Shown piece by piece: positions 1 through 11,154 of a DNA stretch of 64,000 nucleotides. Below the pieces are notes generated by a model. That model did not search any database. It had not been told where the DNA came from and saw only the letters and a program-made list of their open reading frames with translations. This DNA comes from Nothopassalora personata (lineage: Eukaryota; Ascomycota; Dothideomycetes; Mycosphaerellales; Mycosphaerellaceae), in contig CM066292.1 in the NCBI GenBank assembly GCA_033816765.1, positions 2,976,001 through 3,040,000 on the forward strand, read 5' to 3'. The position numbers were made by a program, and so were the translations under genes. The stretch's first letter is position 1, and each line of letters begins with the position of its first letter.

Positions 1-14
1 ATAGCAGGTGTGCA

Positions 15-197
15 TTACTCTCCTACTATCTGAGTCGGTCTCACTATTTCTGGCCATTTGATACTGAACAACCGTGGAAGATTCTTGGCGCGAGCTGCTT
101 CGACGGCTACAGCGGCATTTTCAAGCTGTACGGAGCGAGTCTGCGTCGAAGTAGGTCTCAGACTTATGTCCTTTTCCTCTATAATTTCCCAAGACAC
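15..197 (-). CDS. possible first exon of a gene running off the left edge
   Basis: A 60-codon open frame starts with ATG at 197 and runs leftward, beginning MSWEIIEEKD and rich in Ala, Glu and Arg. A GTGAGA splice-donor-like hexamer follows the codons for KWPEI, so this could be exon 1 of a gene continuing beyond the window. I recognise no domain, and an overlapping open frame lies on the plus strand, so the call is weak. Nothing in the window lets me extend it. Confidence 0.2.
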   Translation of the reverse strand: MSWEIIEEKDISLRPTSTQTRSVQLENAAVAVEAARAKNLPRLFSIKWPEIVRPTQIVGE

Positions 198-410
198 TTC
201 CCCTACTCTTGGAGGGTCGCCTGGCGAAGAGCAATGCCGTGAGTACTATAAGATAGGTTCGCTCGACCACGATGTTGGTGCTTATCGTCATACAACAACT
301 TCAATACCATTCTCTCATCGACTGCTGGTCAGTCTTCAAGTCTATCAAGTTCTAATCATGTTCCACTTCTTCAACCACAACACTCAGATCACTCTAAAAA
401 TACGAAAAAG

Positions 411-1031
411 ATGATCTCTCAGAGCGCCATGTCCGGCACATCTTCGACACCAAACTTCTACGGTGGCCGCCGTGCTGTGGTTCCACGACCATTCAATCCA
501 CGAAGCATTTCAATGGGCTGTGACTCTCTCGAAACTCTTAACGATTACCTCATTCAAGTCCAGGAGCAGCACGACTCCGACACAGATTCAGTGGCCAGCA
601 ACGACGAAGACACCTCTCCCAGCCAAGCAAAGGTCGTCGATGCATTTCCCCTATCACTGTCGCCTCCAGAAAGCACAGTCACCGAAGCAAACCTTCCAAA
701 CGGCAACTCCCCCAATGCTCCATCCACTCACCCGCCGCCGGCGCCACCACTTCCTCTCGGCCGGGACGATTCTTCACAGCCTCCTTCCCCAAGAGAACCA
801 CCCTCGCCAGCATTGACAGAAACTCCGCTCCGCCACGCCTGGCGTCAAGTCGGGACGGTCATGCGAGGCATCAGATGTGCCTTCCATGTGGACAGATTTC
901 GCATGATGGATCACAGATGGCGATGTGCACGATGTGAGCGCCACGCTTGCACTCGTTGCCATCGACGGTTGGTGAACAACAGAGACCCCTGTCACCCACG
1001 GGCAGGGTTGAGGAGGGAGGGGACGGTGTGA
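411..1031 (+). CDS. hypothetical protein with C-terminal Cys cluster
   Basis: A single open frame of 206 codons. A second ATG at 429 (MSGTSST) is an equally good start. The middle is low-complexity Ser/Pro with acidic patches (SDTDSVASNDEDTS) and a proline stretch (HPPPAPPLP), so it is probably disordered. The last about 60 residues are basic and contain a CARC-x4-CTRC arrangement preceded by a Cys and a His, which could bind one zinc ion. I recognise no family. Codon use looks like that of the confident genes nearby, but there is no other support; an alternative is that it is an exon of a larger gene. Confidence 0.4.
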   Translation: MISQSAMSGTSSTPNFYGGRRAVVPRPFNPRSISMGCDSLETLNDYLIQVQEQHDSDTDSVASNDEDTSPSQAKVVDAFPLSLSPPESTVTEANLPNGNSPNAPSTHPPPAPPLPLGRDDSSQPPSPREPPSPALTETPLRHAWRQVGTVMRGIRCAFHVDRFRMMDHRWRCARCERHACTRCHRRLVNNRDPCHPRAGLRREGTV

Positions 1032-1165
1032 GATGAAGCAGTGTCAATGGGGTGGAGGCCTATGACTACGGATAAATTTGAAGCATCAAGCTTGTTGAGC
1101 AAGACATGATGAGTAGATGTATTCCACCACAACAACAACACTTGTACACCCAACCATGAACCAAA

Positions 1166-1205
<40 letters not shown>

Positions 1206-2632
1206 CCAGTCTCTAATCAAAAAGTTTCTCTCCCTCTCTTCCCTGCCTTCGATGACAAGTCAGTCTTGATCCGACCCTCACGCGACCATCGAAAGGTCAA
1301 AATTAACTCCATTCGACACGAACTCTCCATGCTCGGAAGTTTTCTTACAAGGCAGGCACCACCACAACAGTCATACCATACCACACCACACAGCGCAGCA
1401 TCAGCTTCGCAAGAGAAGTGTAAGCCGCTTGCTCACCGTGGATCAGACCATGATCGAGCGACGATGAGCTGTTGCCAGGACGCCAGCGTTGCTGGCGCTT
1501 GGAAGCACTTGCAAGGTCCATGCGACAGCGACACTTCAGGGATGAAGTGCAACCGGTCGACAACATCAAAGGCAAGAAGTGTGTTCACCGCCATGAATAG
1601 TGTTCATCGGGAGTCGATCGAGGAGCGGTCTGTAGAACCTAGAGTCACAACCAACAAGCTGCTTGTGGGCGAGAGGCGATTGAATGGGTAGCGTGGAAGC
1701 GCGCCCCTTCGCAGAAAATACTGCAAACGCGTCGGCCGGAACTGGAGCAGACCAGTATAGTAGTGTAGTTGGGACTCTTTTAAACGGAATTCCTCGCGCA
1801 TCAATCGCTATACACAAGTAGTAGTCGAGCCGTTCAATGTCGAGCGATCTACGAACGGTCGAGTACCACTTTTGGACTTTGATGTTGAAGTCCGAATCTA
1901 GCCCCACCTGAGGAAATCCGTTTCTCACTCACTACATCTGCCAAGGGGCTGCGGCAAGATCAAGAAACCTTGATTCTGATTTCCATCACTACATCCCTCC
2001 TCATAACGCATTCCATCGTAAAGTCATGAGCAAAGCGTAACAAATCCATCCTGCCTCTTGTTCTCTGCTGAAGGGAACCCCTCTTTCCTGCCAAACCCCC
2101 ACTACCGGACAACTGCAAGCTTGCCACGTCGCAGAATCCCACGCTGCATGTCTGACAACGTGCAGAGAGCGTAGTGGCAGCAGGTGTCTGGCGGCAAGTT
2201 TTCATGTCGTCCCAACGTCCATCATGTCTCGGATGCACTCGTAGCTTGCGACCGTCTCCACATGTGAGACTTCGCGCGTGTCACTTCCTGTTTGGGAGCG
2301 ATTTTCCGCGCGGAGCTCCCAACCGAGAGCACGGAGCGGCACATGTTACTGGTCTTTGTTCGTGCTTTGTACCTTTGTATTTTGTTGACGGCCGTTGCGA
2401 CTGCCTTGTGTTGGAGCGTCCAACGTAGTTTTCCTGTTGGGCAACGATGGGATCCAGTTTTCTGTGCAAACACTGTGGCGGTATTGGTTTTACGCTGGGT
2501 GTGGGTATTCTGAATTGACAGATGCCTCTCCCTGGGAATTATGGATGGTCGCCAATCTGGCGAGACGTGTAGTAGTGCCGACTGTATTGACAAAGTCGAA
2601 ATCATAACCTCCGGTACCAGTAATGGAAATGA
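1032..2632. other. intergenic, microsatellite, no supported gene
   Basis: About 1.6 kb with only short overlapping open frames on both strands and no recognisable domain. It holds the (GGCT)10 tract listed separately. Nothing else can be supported. Confidence 0.5.
1166..1205. repeat. (GGCT)10 microsatellite
   Basis: Ten uninterrupted GGCT units lie downstream of the Cys-cluster gene. This is seen directly. Perfect tetranucleotide arrays of this size are usually length-polymorphic. Confidence 0.95.
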
Positions 2633-2956
2633 TCATGGGCGCTTTTCTTGGTTGGCAGCACGAAGTTGATCGAAATCCGGGAATGAGATGTAACCATTTC
2701 GCATCAACTTGCAGTCGTCCCAGGAAGTGCGTCGGCCATTGCTTGGGGTATCTGTTGGTGATGGCCATGGGCTTGTTGAAGGGCTTTTCCTTCCTGGGGA
2801 TGCGGCTCGCGATGCTACATTTGCGAGGACAGTAGTAGCGTCGCCTGGCTGCGATCGTCCGCCATCTTGTCTTGTGCTGTATGAGTGATGCCGGTTGAGG
2901 TGTGGTGCCGTTATGGTAGCTTTCGTCAGAGACGATTGATTGAATTTGACGGCCAT
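2633..2956 (-). CDS. small hypothetical protein, Ser/Pro-rich
   Basis: Open frame of 107 codons from ATG 2956 (MAVKFNQSSL). The frame is open further upstream to 3154, but that part is low in coding character, so I take the internal ATG. The protein has a Ser/Thr/Pro-rich segment (SPSTSPWPSPTDTPS) followed by a compact C-terminus with RRTSWDDCKL and GYISFPDF. This pattern resembles small conserved fungal proteins whose function is unknown to me; I cannot name the family. No signal peptide or membrane segment is visible. It could instead be the last exon of a longer spliced gene. Confidence 0.45.
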   Translation of the reverse strand: MAVKFNQSSLTKATITAPHLNRHHSYSTRQDGGRSQPGDATTVLANVASRAASPGRKSPSTSPWPSPTDTPSNGRRTSWDDCKLMRNGYISFPDFDQLRAANQEKRP

Positions 2957-3154
2957 TTCGGATGAACGTGTGTGGTGACTTCGAATGAGCAGATGATTGA
3001 GATCTTCAGGTTGATGTGATAGTCCAGAGCGGAGAGGGATCGTCGTGCCTTTCAATGTCCTGTAGCAGAGGGGCAATGAGGCAATGTGCGACAGCTGACC
3101 GAGATGCTGGGAGCGAGAAGAAGTAGCAGCATCAACAAGGAAGGGGGGGCGCAT

Positions 3155-4434
3155 GTAAGACTTGAAAGGTTACGAGGGGGCAAGGTTCCCTCATTCTTAC
3201 TGAGGATCAACTCTTCGTTGGTTTGCTTTGTTTATGACGCCTCAAGGACATCCAATCACCATGACGCACGCAAGTCGGAAAGGCTGTTCTGAAGGCTGTG
3301 TGCTGCGTTCGCTTGGGCAAACACGGGATGAGCTGTCAAGATCGTCTAGCCCGCCCGATGGGCCTCCCTCCCCCTGCTGCATGCGCCTGCATTGCCAGCT
3401 CCCGCTCTTGCAGGCGTCGCGTGAGAAACACACACACACACGTCGTACCTACAAGGTAGACTTTTTCCGTCAGCAAAAGGAAGGGGGCAGGCATACGAGG
3501 TTCGAAGGTCCGCGGCATCGGCTACCATCGATGCAACATCACACACGCAACCCTGCGCTGCCGTCGCGCTCGCTGAAACTTCACCGCGATGCATCCATGC
3601 TTGTCAAAATGCATGCTCTAGGCGGTGCTGCCATGTGTTTGATGCAAGCAGCAGTCGAAAACTTGGGCACACCTGCAGGCGCGGACGGGAGCTGGGACTC
3701 AGCACCGCTGTGAATGGCTTGCCCCGTGATCCCGACCAGCAAGTGCCGGTGATTGATCAGGAACGAGTGGCTAGCGGGGATGCCGTTCTGCCCGACGGCT
3801 TCACACGCATCTAAGAATGGGGACGAGTTCGGGAACTTCTTGTATTCTAGCCCCGTCAAGCTAGAATCGGAAGGTAGGCGGCGACTTCCCATAGGTACGC
3901 GAAACGTGAGGACGCATACTGTGTGTGCTCTACGTCTTGGACGACTTTGCTGGCCTGGCCTCATCACCACCGCCAGACGATCGGCTGCTACTGACAATGG
4001 CCAGAGCGAATCAGGACCTTTAACGTCCTCAACGAGCGACAAGCCGCAAGAGCGAAGAGATGCCGTGATAGAGGAAGCCGGTGGCATGTCCAGTTCCGGT
4101 ACCGACCACGACTCTTCCAAACTCCACCATCCTAGCAACGACCGGGTGGAATTCCGAACAGCTGAGATTCACTCCACTGCCAACAAGGAATATGCCATCG
4201 TACCCAAGATTGTGCCTGGTGCTTGCCATTTCAGACGCGCAACCAAAGCGACGTCTTCAAGTGAGAAGAGTAGTGTGTAAAACCACATGAGTACGTTTGC
4301 CACACGTCAAACAGTCTGTGAAGTCGAACGATTTGGAGATCGTCCTTTGAGCGCTGTTCAAGATCTACGAACGACTCCGCTGTGCCAAGACTTCCCACAT
4401 CTTCGCATCGACAATTCTGCCGTAAAAGAGGTAC
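3155..4434. other. intergenic, no supported gene
   Basis: About 1.3 kb. Two mutually antisense open frames of 175-185 codons (3581-4138 minus, 3753-4280 plus) overlap here; neither shows a domain or splice structure, and they cannot both be coding. A short CA tract lies near 3430. Confidence 0.45.
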
Positions 4435-6225
4435 CTAGTTACTTATTCCTGGTACCCGAATGCTGTGTACCAGACCGGCTATAAGCGTGCGTCGTACCAA
4501 CAGGAGACACTTAATGCTGTTGCACCACATGTAAGCTGACTGCACATTTTGGGTCGTGGAACAACGCAAGGGGACACTTACATCGACATCTTCCCAGGCT
4601 CTTCCCTTGACGTTGTTGAGTTCTTCAACGGTCATGACCTTCCCGGTGGTAACTGTGTATAGTCAGTGGTCTGTACGAGGTCACGGGATGCGATATGACT
4701 TACAGTATCCAGCGTGGATTTTAGCATCAATCTCGACGCGACTGTCCTCCGGGATCATCTCGTCTGGGATGGGTACCCGTTCATGGATTGGGATGCCCTG
4801 CTCGACAATGGCGTCGTGCTTCATGTTTGACATACTCATCATGCGGTCGATCTTGGTGATACCAAGCCAATGAAGAATATCTGGCATCAACGCCTGAAAA
4901 CGCATATCTTTCACGCCTGCAATGTTCTCCGTGCGCTTGAAATACTCGCTTGCACGATCCGAGCCACGCTTCCTGGCATTGTACACCAGGTACTTGGTGA
5001 CTTCACCTAGCGCACGACCTTCCTTGCGGAAGTAAATGACCACCCCGCTGCCACCGCGCTGAGCTTCCTTGACGGCCTCTTCAATGCCAAAGATCAAGTA
5101 AGGCCGACAGGTGCAGATGTCGGAGCCGAACACGTCTGAGCCGTTGCACTCGTCGTGAACACGTAAGGATAGCTTTGCGTTGGGGTCGCTCATCTTCGCA
5201 GGATCGCCAAAGCAGTATACCGTCAGGCCTCCTATTGGTGGCAAAAAGAGCTTGATGTCGTTACGGGTAATGAGCTCAGGGTAGCTACCTCCAGTGTGCT
5301 CGAACAACGAGCGTCGAAGGGATCCTTCATCGATGCCAAATCGCTCGGCTACACCAGGCAGATACCACACCGGCTCAACGGCGAATTTGGTGACGTTGAG
5401 CTCTCCTGTCTCGTTAATGCAGATCTTGCCGTCCGGGACAAGTCTGCCCTTGCGGACTGATTCTTCGAGCTCGGGAATCTTCATGTGCGCTTTTGTCACT
5501 GCGATCGTAGGTCGAATCTCTACATTCTCATCTCGTATAATGTCCTTGAACAGCCATGGAGCCAGATGGCCAAGCGGATCCATAGCCACGATTTTCTTGG
5601 GATCATACCACGACGGAAAAGGACCAATGCTTGCTGCTGGCTCAGTATTCGTGTAGTCCGGTTTGTGGTCGGTGTCCATCTGCTTGGAAGCTACGGCTAA
5701 AGCGTAGTAGATGCTGTAAGATCCGCCATGTGCACCAACCGCGTTTCGTCTTCGGAAAGTGGAAGGGTTACGGGAGACAACTACTGGCCCACGTTGTTGG
5801 GCATCCTTTGCTCCCCATTGCATCGGTAGTGGGTCAACGCCTGCTTGCCCAGGATGCGTCGTGAGAATGATCTTCGATGTGATGCTCGTTCTTGGTGGCG
5901 GAGGAGAAGATGCTGTGTCTGCATATCCGTTGGTATCTTTCGCGTGGCCATCGATTGAGCTGATGCTGTCTCGTTGCTGCTGGCTTCGAGGAGGAATCTT
6001 GGGACTGTCTGGACCTAGTCTTGGACTGGGAAAGGAAGCATCATGAGCAATGCCGCTAGATGCTTGCTTTACACCAGCCAGTGCATTCACCCGGCCATTG
6101 ATGGACTCCACGGTGGTACCAAGAGAGCCATACTCTTGCTGAATGCTGGCCTGGCCGTGTTCCAGCTTATTGAGCTTGGTAAGAATGACCTGCAGAGTGT
6201 CCTCCAGGCTCGTGCTGCTTGACAT
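4435..6225 (-). CDS. URC1: Urc1-type GTP cyclohydrolase II homologue (uracil catabolism)
   Basis: Homologue of the GTP cyclohydrolase II fold used in the fungal URC route of uracil breakdown; the exact Urc1 reaction is not firmly established. ATG 6225 begins MSSSTSLEDT; residues 1-50 look coiled-coil, and about 50-160 are Ser/Pro-rich. The three zinc-type cysteines of the family are at about 360, 371 and 373 (C-x10-C-x-C, ending CTCRPYL), followed by YFRKEGRALGE. CTCRPYL and ALGEVTKY differ from RibA and match my memory of Urc1. The main exon ends after KIHAGY at a GTAAGT donor (near 4706). An exon with TTGKVMTVEEL and RAWEDVD follows, then another GTAAGT; the final few codons are uncertain. 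It is divergent from Elf1, with 423 bp between the start codons. The alternative, a true riboflavin-pathway GTP cyclohydrolase II, is less likely. Confidence 0.85.
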
Positions 6226-6648
6226 GATGTGTATGATCCTCGCTTCGTTCGTTGGTCTGGGGTCTTGTTATCGAGAACTGGATGCAAACTACATGGAGAC
6301 GTGGATGTGGCGGGGCAAAGAGACCAAGTCGTGTTCAGAGCAAACAATGATGAAGGAGAGTAGAGATACAACAATATGTACGAGGCGACTGACCATACGC
6401 TGTGCCTGGCGTTGTATGCAGCGGCCTAGAAATGGGCTCCTGAAGACAGCGGCGAAGTGCGATGCTTATCGTTGCCCGAAGGCAGGAGGAGGATGGCACG
6501 TGGTTGGTGTTGAGCGGGTCACCGTGGCTAGGTAGTGTGGCTGTTCGCGTGTACGTCGCGTTGAAGCTCGAAAGCAGTGAAGTCATTTCGGCCTTGCACT
6601 TTGTCCCGAGGAACAAGCAGCACTCCAACACACCACACACGAGCCGCT

Positions 6649-7220
6649 ATGGTATGCGATTCACGCAACGAAACATATCGCGCGGTACTGACACTTAGCA
6701 GGGTAAACGAAAGAAGTCCTCGCGCGGTCCTGTCAAGAAGCAGGTACACCATCTCGTGTCACGTGCCGCGTCGCATAATGATGGCAACTGACACCTGGCC
6801 AGCGCGAAGTGCTTGCGACGAACTTCAAATGCGTCTTCTGCAATCATGAAACTTCAGTCGGCGTCAAGATCGATAAGAAGGCCGGTGTCGGCAACCTGCA
6901 CTGCAAATCGTGCCTACAGAACTTCCAGACGGGCGTGAACTGTATGTGGTGGCATGGCATGCATCAAATGCTCGAACTGACCCTTTCTAGACCTATCTCA
7001 ACCAGTCGATGTCTACGCCGACTGGATCGATGCCTGCGATGCTGTCGCCAAAGAGACTGCTGGCACCAACGCAGCAGCTCCAGCCTCCGCCAGGCGCCAA
7101 CCACAGCAACCGCATTCGCGCGCAGGCCTAGCACCGGGCGAGAAATATACGGCTGAAGACGATGGATTCATCGACGACGACGATGCAGATGGGGAGGCAG
7201 ACTTTGCGGATGAAGATTGA
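6649..7220 (+). CDS. ELF1: transcription elongation factor Elf1 (ELOF1 family)
   Basis: Small zinc-ribbon protein that rides with RNA polymerase II through chromatin. Four exons give the expected order: basic N-terminus [13 protein letters not shown], zinc ribbon [10 protein letters not shown] and [12 protein letters not shown] (two CxxC pairs), then [16 protein letters not shown] and an acidic tail ending DFADED. Exon 1 is only the ATG (6649-6651), followed at once by a GTATGC donor; exon 2 starts at 6702. The next introns begin GTACAC after VKKQ and GTATGT after GVN. Compared with the short animal and yeast proteins there is an added Ala/Gln/acidic C-terminal tail. Divergent from URC1. The identification rests on the near-invariant zinc-ribbon core and is secure; exon 2/3 junction details are inferred. 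Confidence 0.92.
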
Positions 7221-8051
7221 GGGTCGATCAATGCGACCGACTTCGAAGCGCTCGATGAGGACACAGAAGATATCCAGACCAACCGGATACCACAACGGAG
7301 CATCAGTCTATACTGAGTTGCGTTGCGAAGATGGCGCACCGACTGGCAGAGGGCTCACGAACACGATGACATGGCTACGACCTCAAACGGCACAGATGCC
7401 GAAGTTCCCGAAATAGCACATTCGCGAAAGGACGATCGGCACAGAACTCCGCAGATGGTTCTCAGTTAGTCGCGTGAGATGGCGCAACACGCAAGCACCC
7501 AAGTACAGTACATACGTTGGATCTGCCGCGTGCGAGCCGCTTTTCTTCAACATGCGACTTGCGCAAGTAGTCTGGTATGCTTAGTTTGCAGCCTCCAACT
7601 CATCACATGGACACGCCAAGCTGGGCGCATAGGAACAAAGGCATCCATCAAAGCCGGAATGCAAATGACATACAACAATGAATTCCGCCTTTGACCGTTT
7701 CCATCTCTAGGTGCGCTCACAGTCCGCTTTACCCGGAAGTGTCCCGACAGCGTGGTTAGCCTCTGCCGTCCTCCTGTGCTCACTATATCGAGCTCCATAT
7801 ATTCCACGGTTGCCTTTCAGCTGCCACGCGACATCAACCACGCTGTAGGTGTTCACAGCATCATGACTGACCAATTCGCAGTCATTCACTCGTCGATACA
7901 CGATAAACACAGATGCATAGCACATACTTCCGCAACTTGCCGTAGCTACCGCATTGACAGGACGACGACGATTGGGTGTTCTCAACGACATCACCTATAG
8001 TCTTTTCACAACACATTGGCGATATTGATCATCAAAAACATCACCATCATC
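7221..8051. other. intergenic, nothing recognised
   Basis: About 0.8 kb between Elf1 and the next gene. Short open frames on both strands only; no repeats or domain fragments seen. Confidence 0.5.
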
Positions 8052-9152
8052 ATGGGCGGTCAACGTACATGCACGCGGCTCTCGCTGGACGAGCACTTTA
8101 CGGCGTACACGGGGACAAGCCATGCAGCACAGCACACCGAGCACATCTCGAAGCCCGAGGACATGCAAGGTGCATCAAGGGTGCCAGCCAAGACGATGTA
8201 CGACTCCGCCTCGCACACATCGACGGAGCCAAAGCCAGTAGACTCGGCGATAGGATCACCAGAAGCACCCGCATCCACAAAGTCCGCAGACTCGGGTAGT
8301 TCAACCCAAGCCGGCGCGCGACCGTCAAGAGACTCAACTTCAACACCCTTCAAACCTCCGACACTCCTCCGCAACTACCGCGACGAGCCCAAGCTCTGGG
8401 TAGACTACGACCACCAAGGAGGACAAGCCGGCAAAGCCATCGCAGAATGGAAAGAGAACTTCGTCCCGAAAATCTACGAGGCCACCAAAGACATGACCAT
8501 CGAAGAGCGAACCGGCTTCTTCGACCACTTAATCGAGCACGACGAAGATCGCTTCCTCCAGCCGTTAGGGACGTACTACACATTCTACCCGGAGCACATC
8601 CCAGATCGACAAGTCAGCGCCAAACAACTGAAGAAGATAGAAGAGGGCATGAAACCGCTCCCACCACGACTGGAAGCAGCACAGAAACGCGTCTTCCGCC
8701 GACACTTCGATGGCGAGTGGAAGTGGGATCCGAACCGTCCCATCATCACTCGCGACCCAGACCTCGGTCCCAAGAATGAGCTCACGCCCGACGACGACCC
8801 TGCCGTGTGTCGGCACTGCATCGCGCAAACGCGGAAGGGGAAAGCGCTGAGACTCGTCAAGCCGGTCATGACTCCCGTGCTAGTGCTTCGGCGATGCTTT
8901 TCGAAGAGTGTGAGAGCGGATGGCTCTGTCGAAGCGGCGCGAGAGGTACCGTCAGACGATGATGGGAAAGAAAGTGATAGCGAAGGAGGCTCGTCGAGGG
9001 ATTCGAAGCCGAGGGATGTGACGGAGACGGGGGTGGGGAGGAGGAGACCTATGAGTGTGCCGCGACGCAGAAGAGGGGAAAGAGGTGGGTTAGTATCCAG
9101 AGATGACATTTTTTTTGGCGTTTGCATTTTTGGAGATACCCGGGTTGGCTAG
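8052..9152 (+). CDS. hypothetical protein, conserved-looking central region
   Basis: Single open frame; ATG 8052 (MGGQRTCTRL) is chosen because the upstream in-frame codons (from 8016) are AT-rich and untypical. Predicted about 366 residues. Residues 1-105 are Ser/Thr/Pro-rich and probably disordered. The middle (about 105-255) looks folded and is rich in aromatic and charged residues (WVDYDHQGGQAG, FYPEHIPDRQ, FDGEWKWDPNRPI), with one CRHC pair. The tail is acidic then strongly basic (GRRRPMSVPRRRR). No signal peptide or membrane helix. I do not recognise the family. The last 20 codons may instead be an intron or UTR, since coding character drops after the basic stretch. Confidence 0.6.
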   Translation: MGGQRTCTRLSLDEHFTAYTGTSHAAQHTEHISKPEDMQGASRVPAKTMYDSASHTSTEPKPVDSAIGSPEAPASTKSADSGSSTQAGARPSRDSTSTPFKPPTLLRNYRDEPKLWVDYDHQGGQAGKAIAEWKENFVPKIYEATKDMTIEERTGFFDHLIEHDEDRFLQPLGTYYTFYPEHIPDRQVSAKQLKKIEEGMKPLPPRLEAAQKRVFRRHFDGEWKWDPNRPIITRDPDLGPKNELTPDDDPAVCRHCIAQTRKGKALRLVKPVMTPVLVLRRCFSKSVRADGSVEAAREVPSDDDGKESDSEGGSSRDSKPRDVTETGVGRRRPMSVPRRRRGERGGLVSRDDIFFGVCIFGDTRVG

Positions 9153-9302
9153 GAATGGAATGGCATCAGAGGAATCATCAATCGTCGCATTGCATGGTAT
9201 TGTGTAGTACTAAACGTCTATCAAGGAACAACGATTGTGTACCTTCACGATCGTGCTTGTACAGCAATAAACTGCACTATATCCGCATTTCGCGTTAAAG
9301 AA

Positions 9303-9887
9303 TTAAGCCTGGTCCTGCGCTTGGACGCCAGTAACATCATCGCGCAGTGCCTCATGCTCTTCTTCGAACAGCCCTGAAATCGCTATGAAAAAGGCTCGCG
9401 CTGCATCAGGAGAATCCTCAGGATCGAGAATCGGGTGGCACTCGGTCGCATGTGAAAACAGCACGTCGCTCCTTTCATTGCGCCATGCACCGCCGGTTCC
9501 CAGAAACTGGACTCCTCGTCCCCAGGGATCGTAGACTTGATCTTCTCTTCCTCTTCGTGTCTCTTCTCCGGAAACGCTGTATCGCCGTTGTCGTCTTTCG
9601 CTCCTTTCTTGAAGAGGCGCGATGGAGTTCCGGCTGTGGCGGTCCTCTCTCTAAGATATAATGTAGTGTTGTCGCAGGGTGGGACTTCAGGAGCGGGAAT
9701 GTTCGATTTCTCCCGGTCTGAGTAGACTTCCTTCTCTCGCTTGGAGAGGGACGCCGCACGACGCTGTAAGAGCGGTGTCAGGCATTGTCCCTCATCCCTT
9801 GCGATGCTTGGGGATATCGCCGGCCTTGTGATACTATGCTCTTGCGCTTGCCGGAGGTCGTTGAAAAGCGTGATAGCAGACCGTCTT
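9303..9887 (-). pseudogene. frame-broken gene relic downstream of Rheb
   Basis: Two coding-looking segments lie in different minus-strand frames. The upstream one (about 9887-9540) reads ITLFNDLRQAQEHS, then SKREKEVYSDREKSN and FPEKRHEEEEKIK. The downstream one (about 9560-9303) reads VYDPWGRGVQFLGTGGAW, PILDPEDSPDAARAFF, FEEEHEALRDD and then stops. They overlap near 9545-9560 and join only if the frame changes; no GT-AG intron fits there. The upstream frame has no ATG before Rheb's stop codon. This suggests a decayed gene, an assembly error, or a gene with an unseen structure. The family is not recognised. It lies just 3' of RHB1 on the same strand. Confidence 0.45.
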
Positions 9888-10665
9888 CTACATCACGGTG
9901 CACTTGCTGTTTCCCTCTTTCGGCTGGCCCGCTTCTTGTCCCTTCTCAATCTCGCCAATCATGCCCTCAAAGGCCTTGCCGACGTTCTCATTGTAGCGTG
10001 CGCTCGCCTCGACGAACCCGCAGCCGAGCTCTTCCGCGAGTTTCTTGCCATCGGACGTCTGGACCTGTCGCTGTTCGGGTCGAAGGTCGGATTTGTTGGC
10101 TACGATTTGGATGGGGACTGTTTCAGCGCCCTGGGGAATCCAAGTGGGTCAGACATTGGTTTGCAGGATTGCAAGTGGTCTGGTGTGTTTGGCTTACCAA
10201 GTGATTGAGGATCTTGTCGCGTATGATTCTGACCATCTCAAAGCTCTGCTTGGAAGCTACCGAGTAGACGATCATGTAGCCATGAATGCCAATGAAGTGC
10301 TTGCTGTTGAGGATCGTGTACTCGTCCTGGCCGGCCGTGTCGATGATCTCCACGGCGAAGTCCTGGTTCCGGTAGCGAATGACTTTGCTGAAGGTGTTTT
10401 CGATTGTCGGGTAGTACGAGTCGACGAAGTGGCCGTCGACGTATTGGACGGTGAGGGAGCTCTTGCCTGTGTCGCAGAAGAATGTCTCGTCAGCTGTGGT
10501 CGTTGGTTGTGCATTGACGTGCTGTGCGCCTCTGCGTGGTGTTGATGCGTTGATGCGTTCATGCGTTCATGCGCGTTTGTGTAGGGATATCCGTGCTGCT
10601 TCTCACTTACCGACAGATCGACTGCCAACAATGGCCATTTTGCGCTGCTTCTGTTGCGGTGGCAT
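9888..10665 (-). CDS. RHB1: Rheb-family small GTPase
   Basis: Ras-superfamily GTPase that in eukaryotes activates TORC1 at endomembranes. Three exons: 10665-10611, 10466-10198 and 10130-9888, giving 188 residues. The P-loop is GSRSVGKS (from residue 14); the Arg where Ras has Gly12 is the hallmark of Rheb. Switch I region DSYYPTIENTF, switch II DTAGQDEY, guanine-specificity motif ANKSD and EASA follow in order. The C-terminus is CTVM, a prenylation (CaaX) box. Introns start GTAAGT (inside the P-loop codon for Gly19) and GTAAGC. Length and motif order are exactly those of the family. A CAA/TTG trinucleotide run lies just upstream of the start. Confidence 0.95.
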
Positions 10666-11115
10666 TGTGCAGTCCCGGACTGTTGTTGTTGTTGTTGTTC
10701 CCCTTTGCAGTTTAAAGGATTCCAGTCCCAACAATCCGGGCCCTTCTGCTTCCTTAACTTCAGAATTGAAGCAATTCGCGGTAACCGTAATAATAATAAC
10801 AAGCCCCTCGAGGTAAGACGATGACCGACGGCACTCATTCGCGGCTTATTCTGCGACTATAATAATAAATCAACAGCTCGGGCCGCGCATGTGCTGCACG
10901 TGAAAGCACTTCATAGGTGAAACGAAGATGATGCTGCCACGGGAAGTTTGATCAGAGTGATGATTATTCCAAGAGTCATCTCACGATACTCATCAGGGAG
11001 GCAGGCAGTAGGCATATGGTCGGGCAGCAAGGTCTCTCCTATCTCGCACATGAACCGTAGGGATGCGCAACCGACCGTCTTGGATCTTCCACATTCTTCC
11101 TCCCCAGAACAGGCA

Positions 11116-11154
<39 letters not shown>

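Noticed and set aside
3581..4280. Opposed 175-185-codon frames
   Set aside because: They overlap on opposite strands, show no family features, and neither could be preferred.
8585..9127. Minus-strand 180-codon frame opposite the 8052-9152 gene
   Set aside because: Ser/Leu-rich shadow of the plus-strand gene; no domain or splice context.
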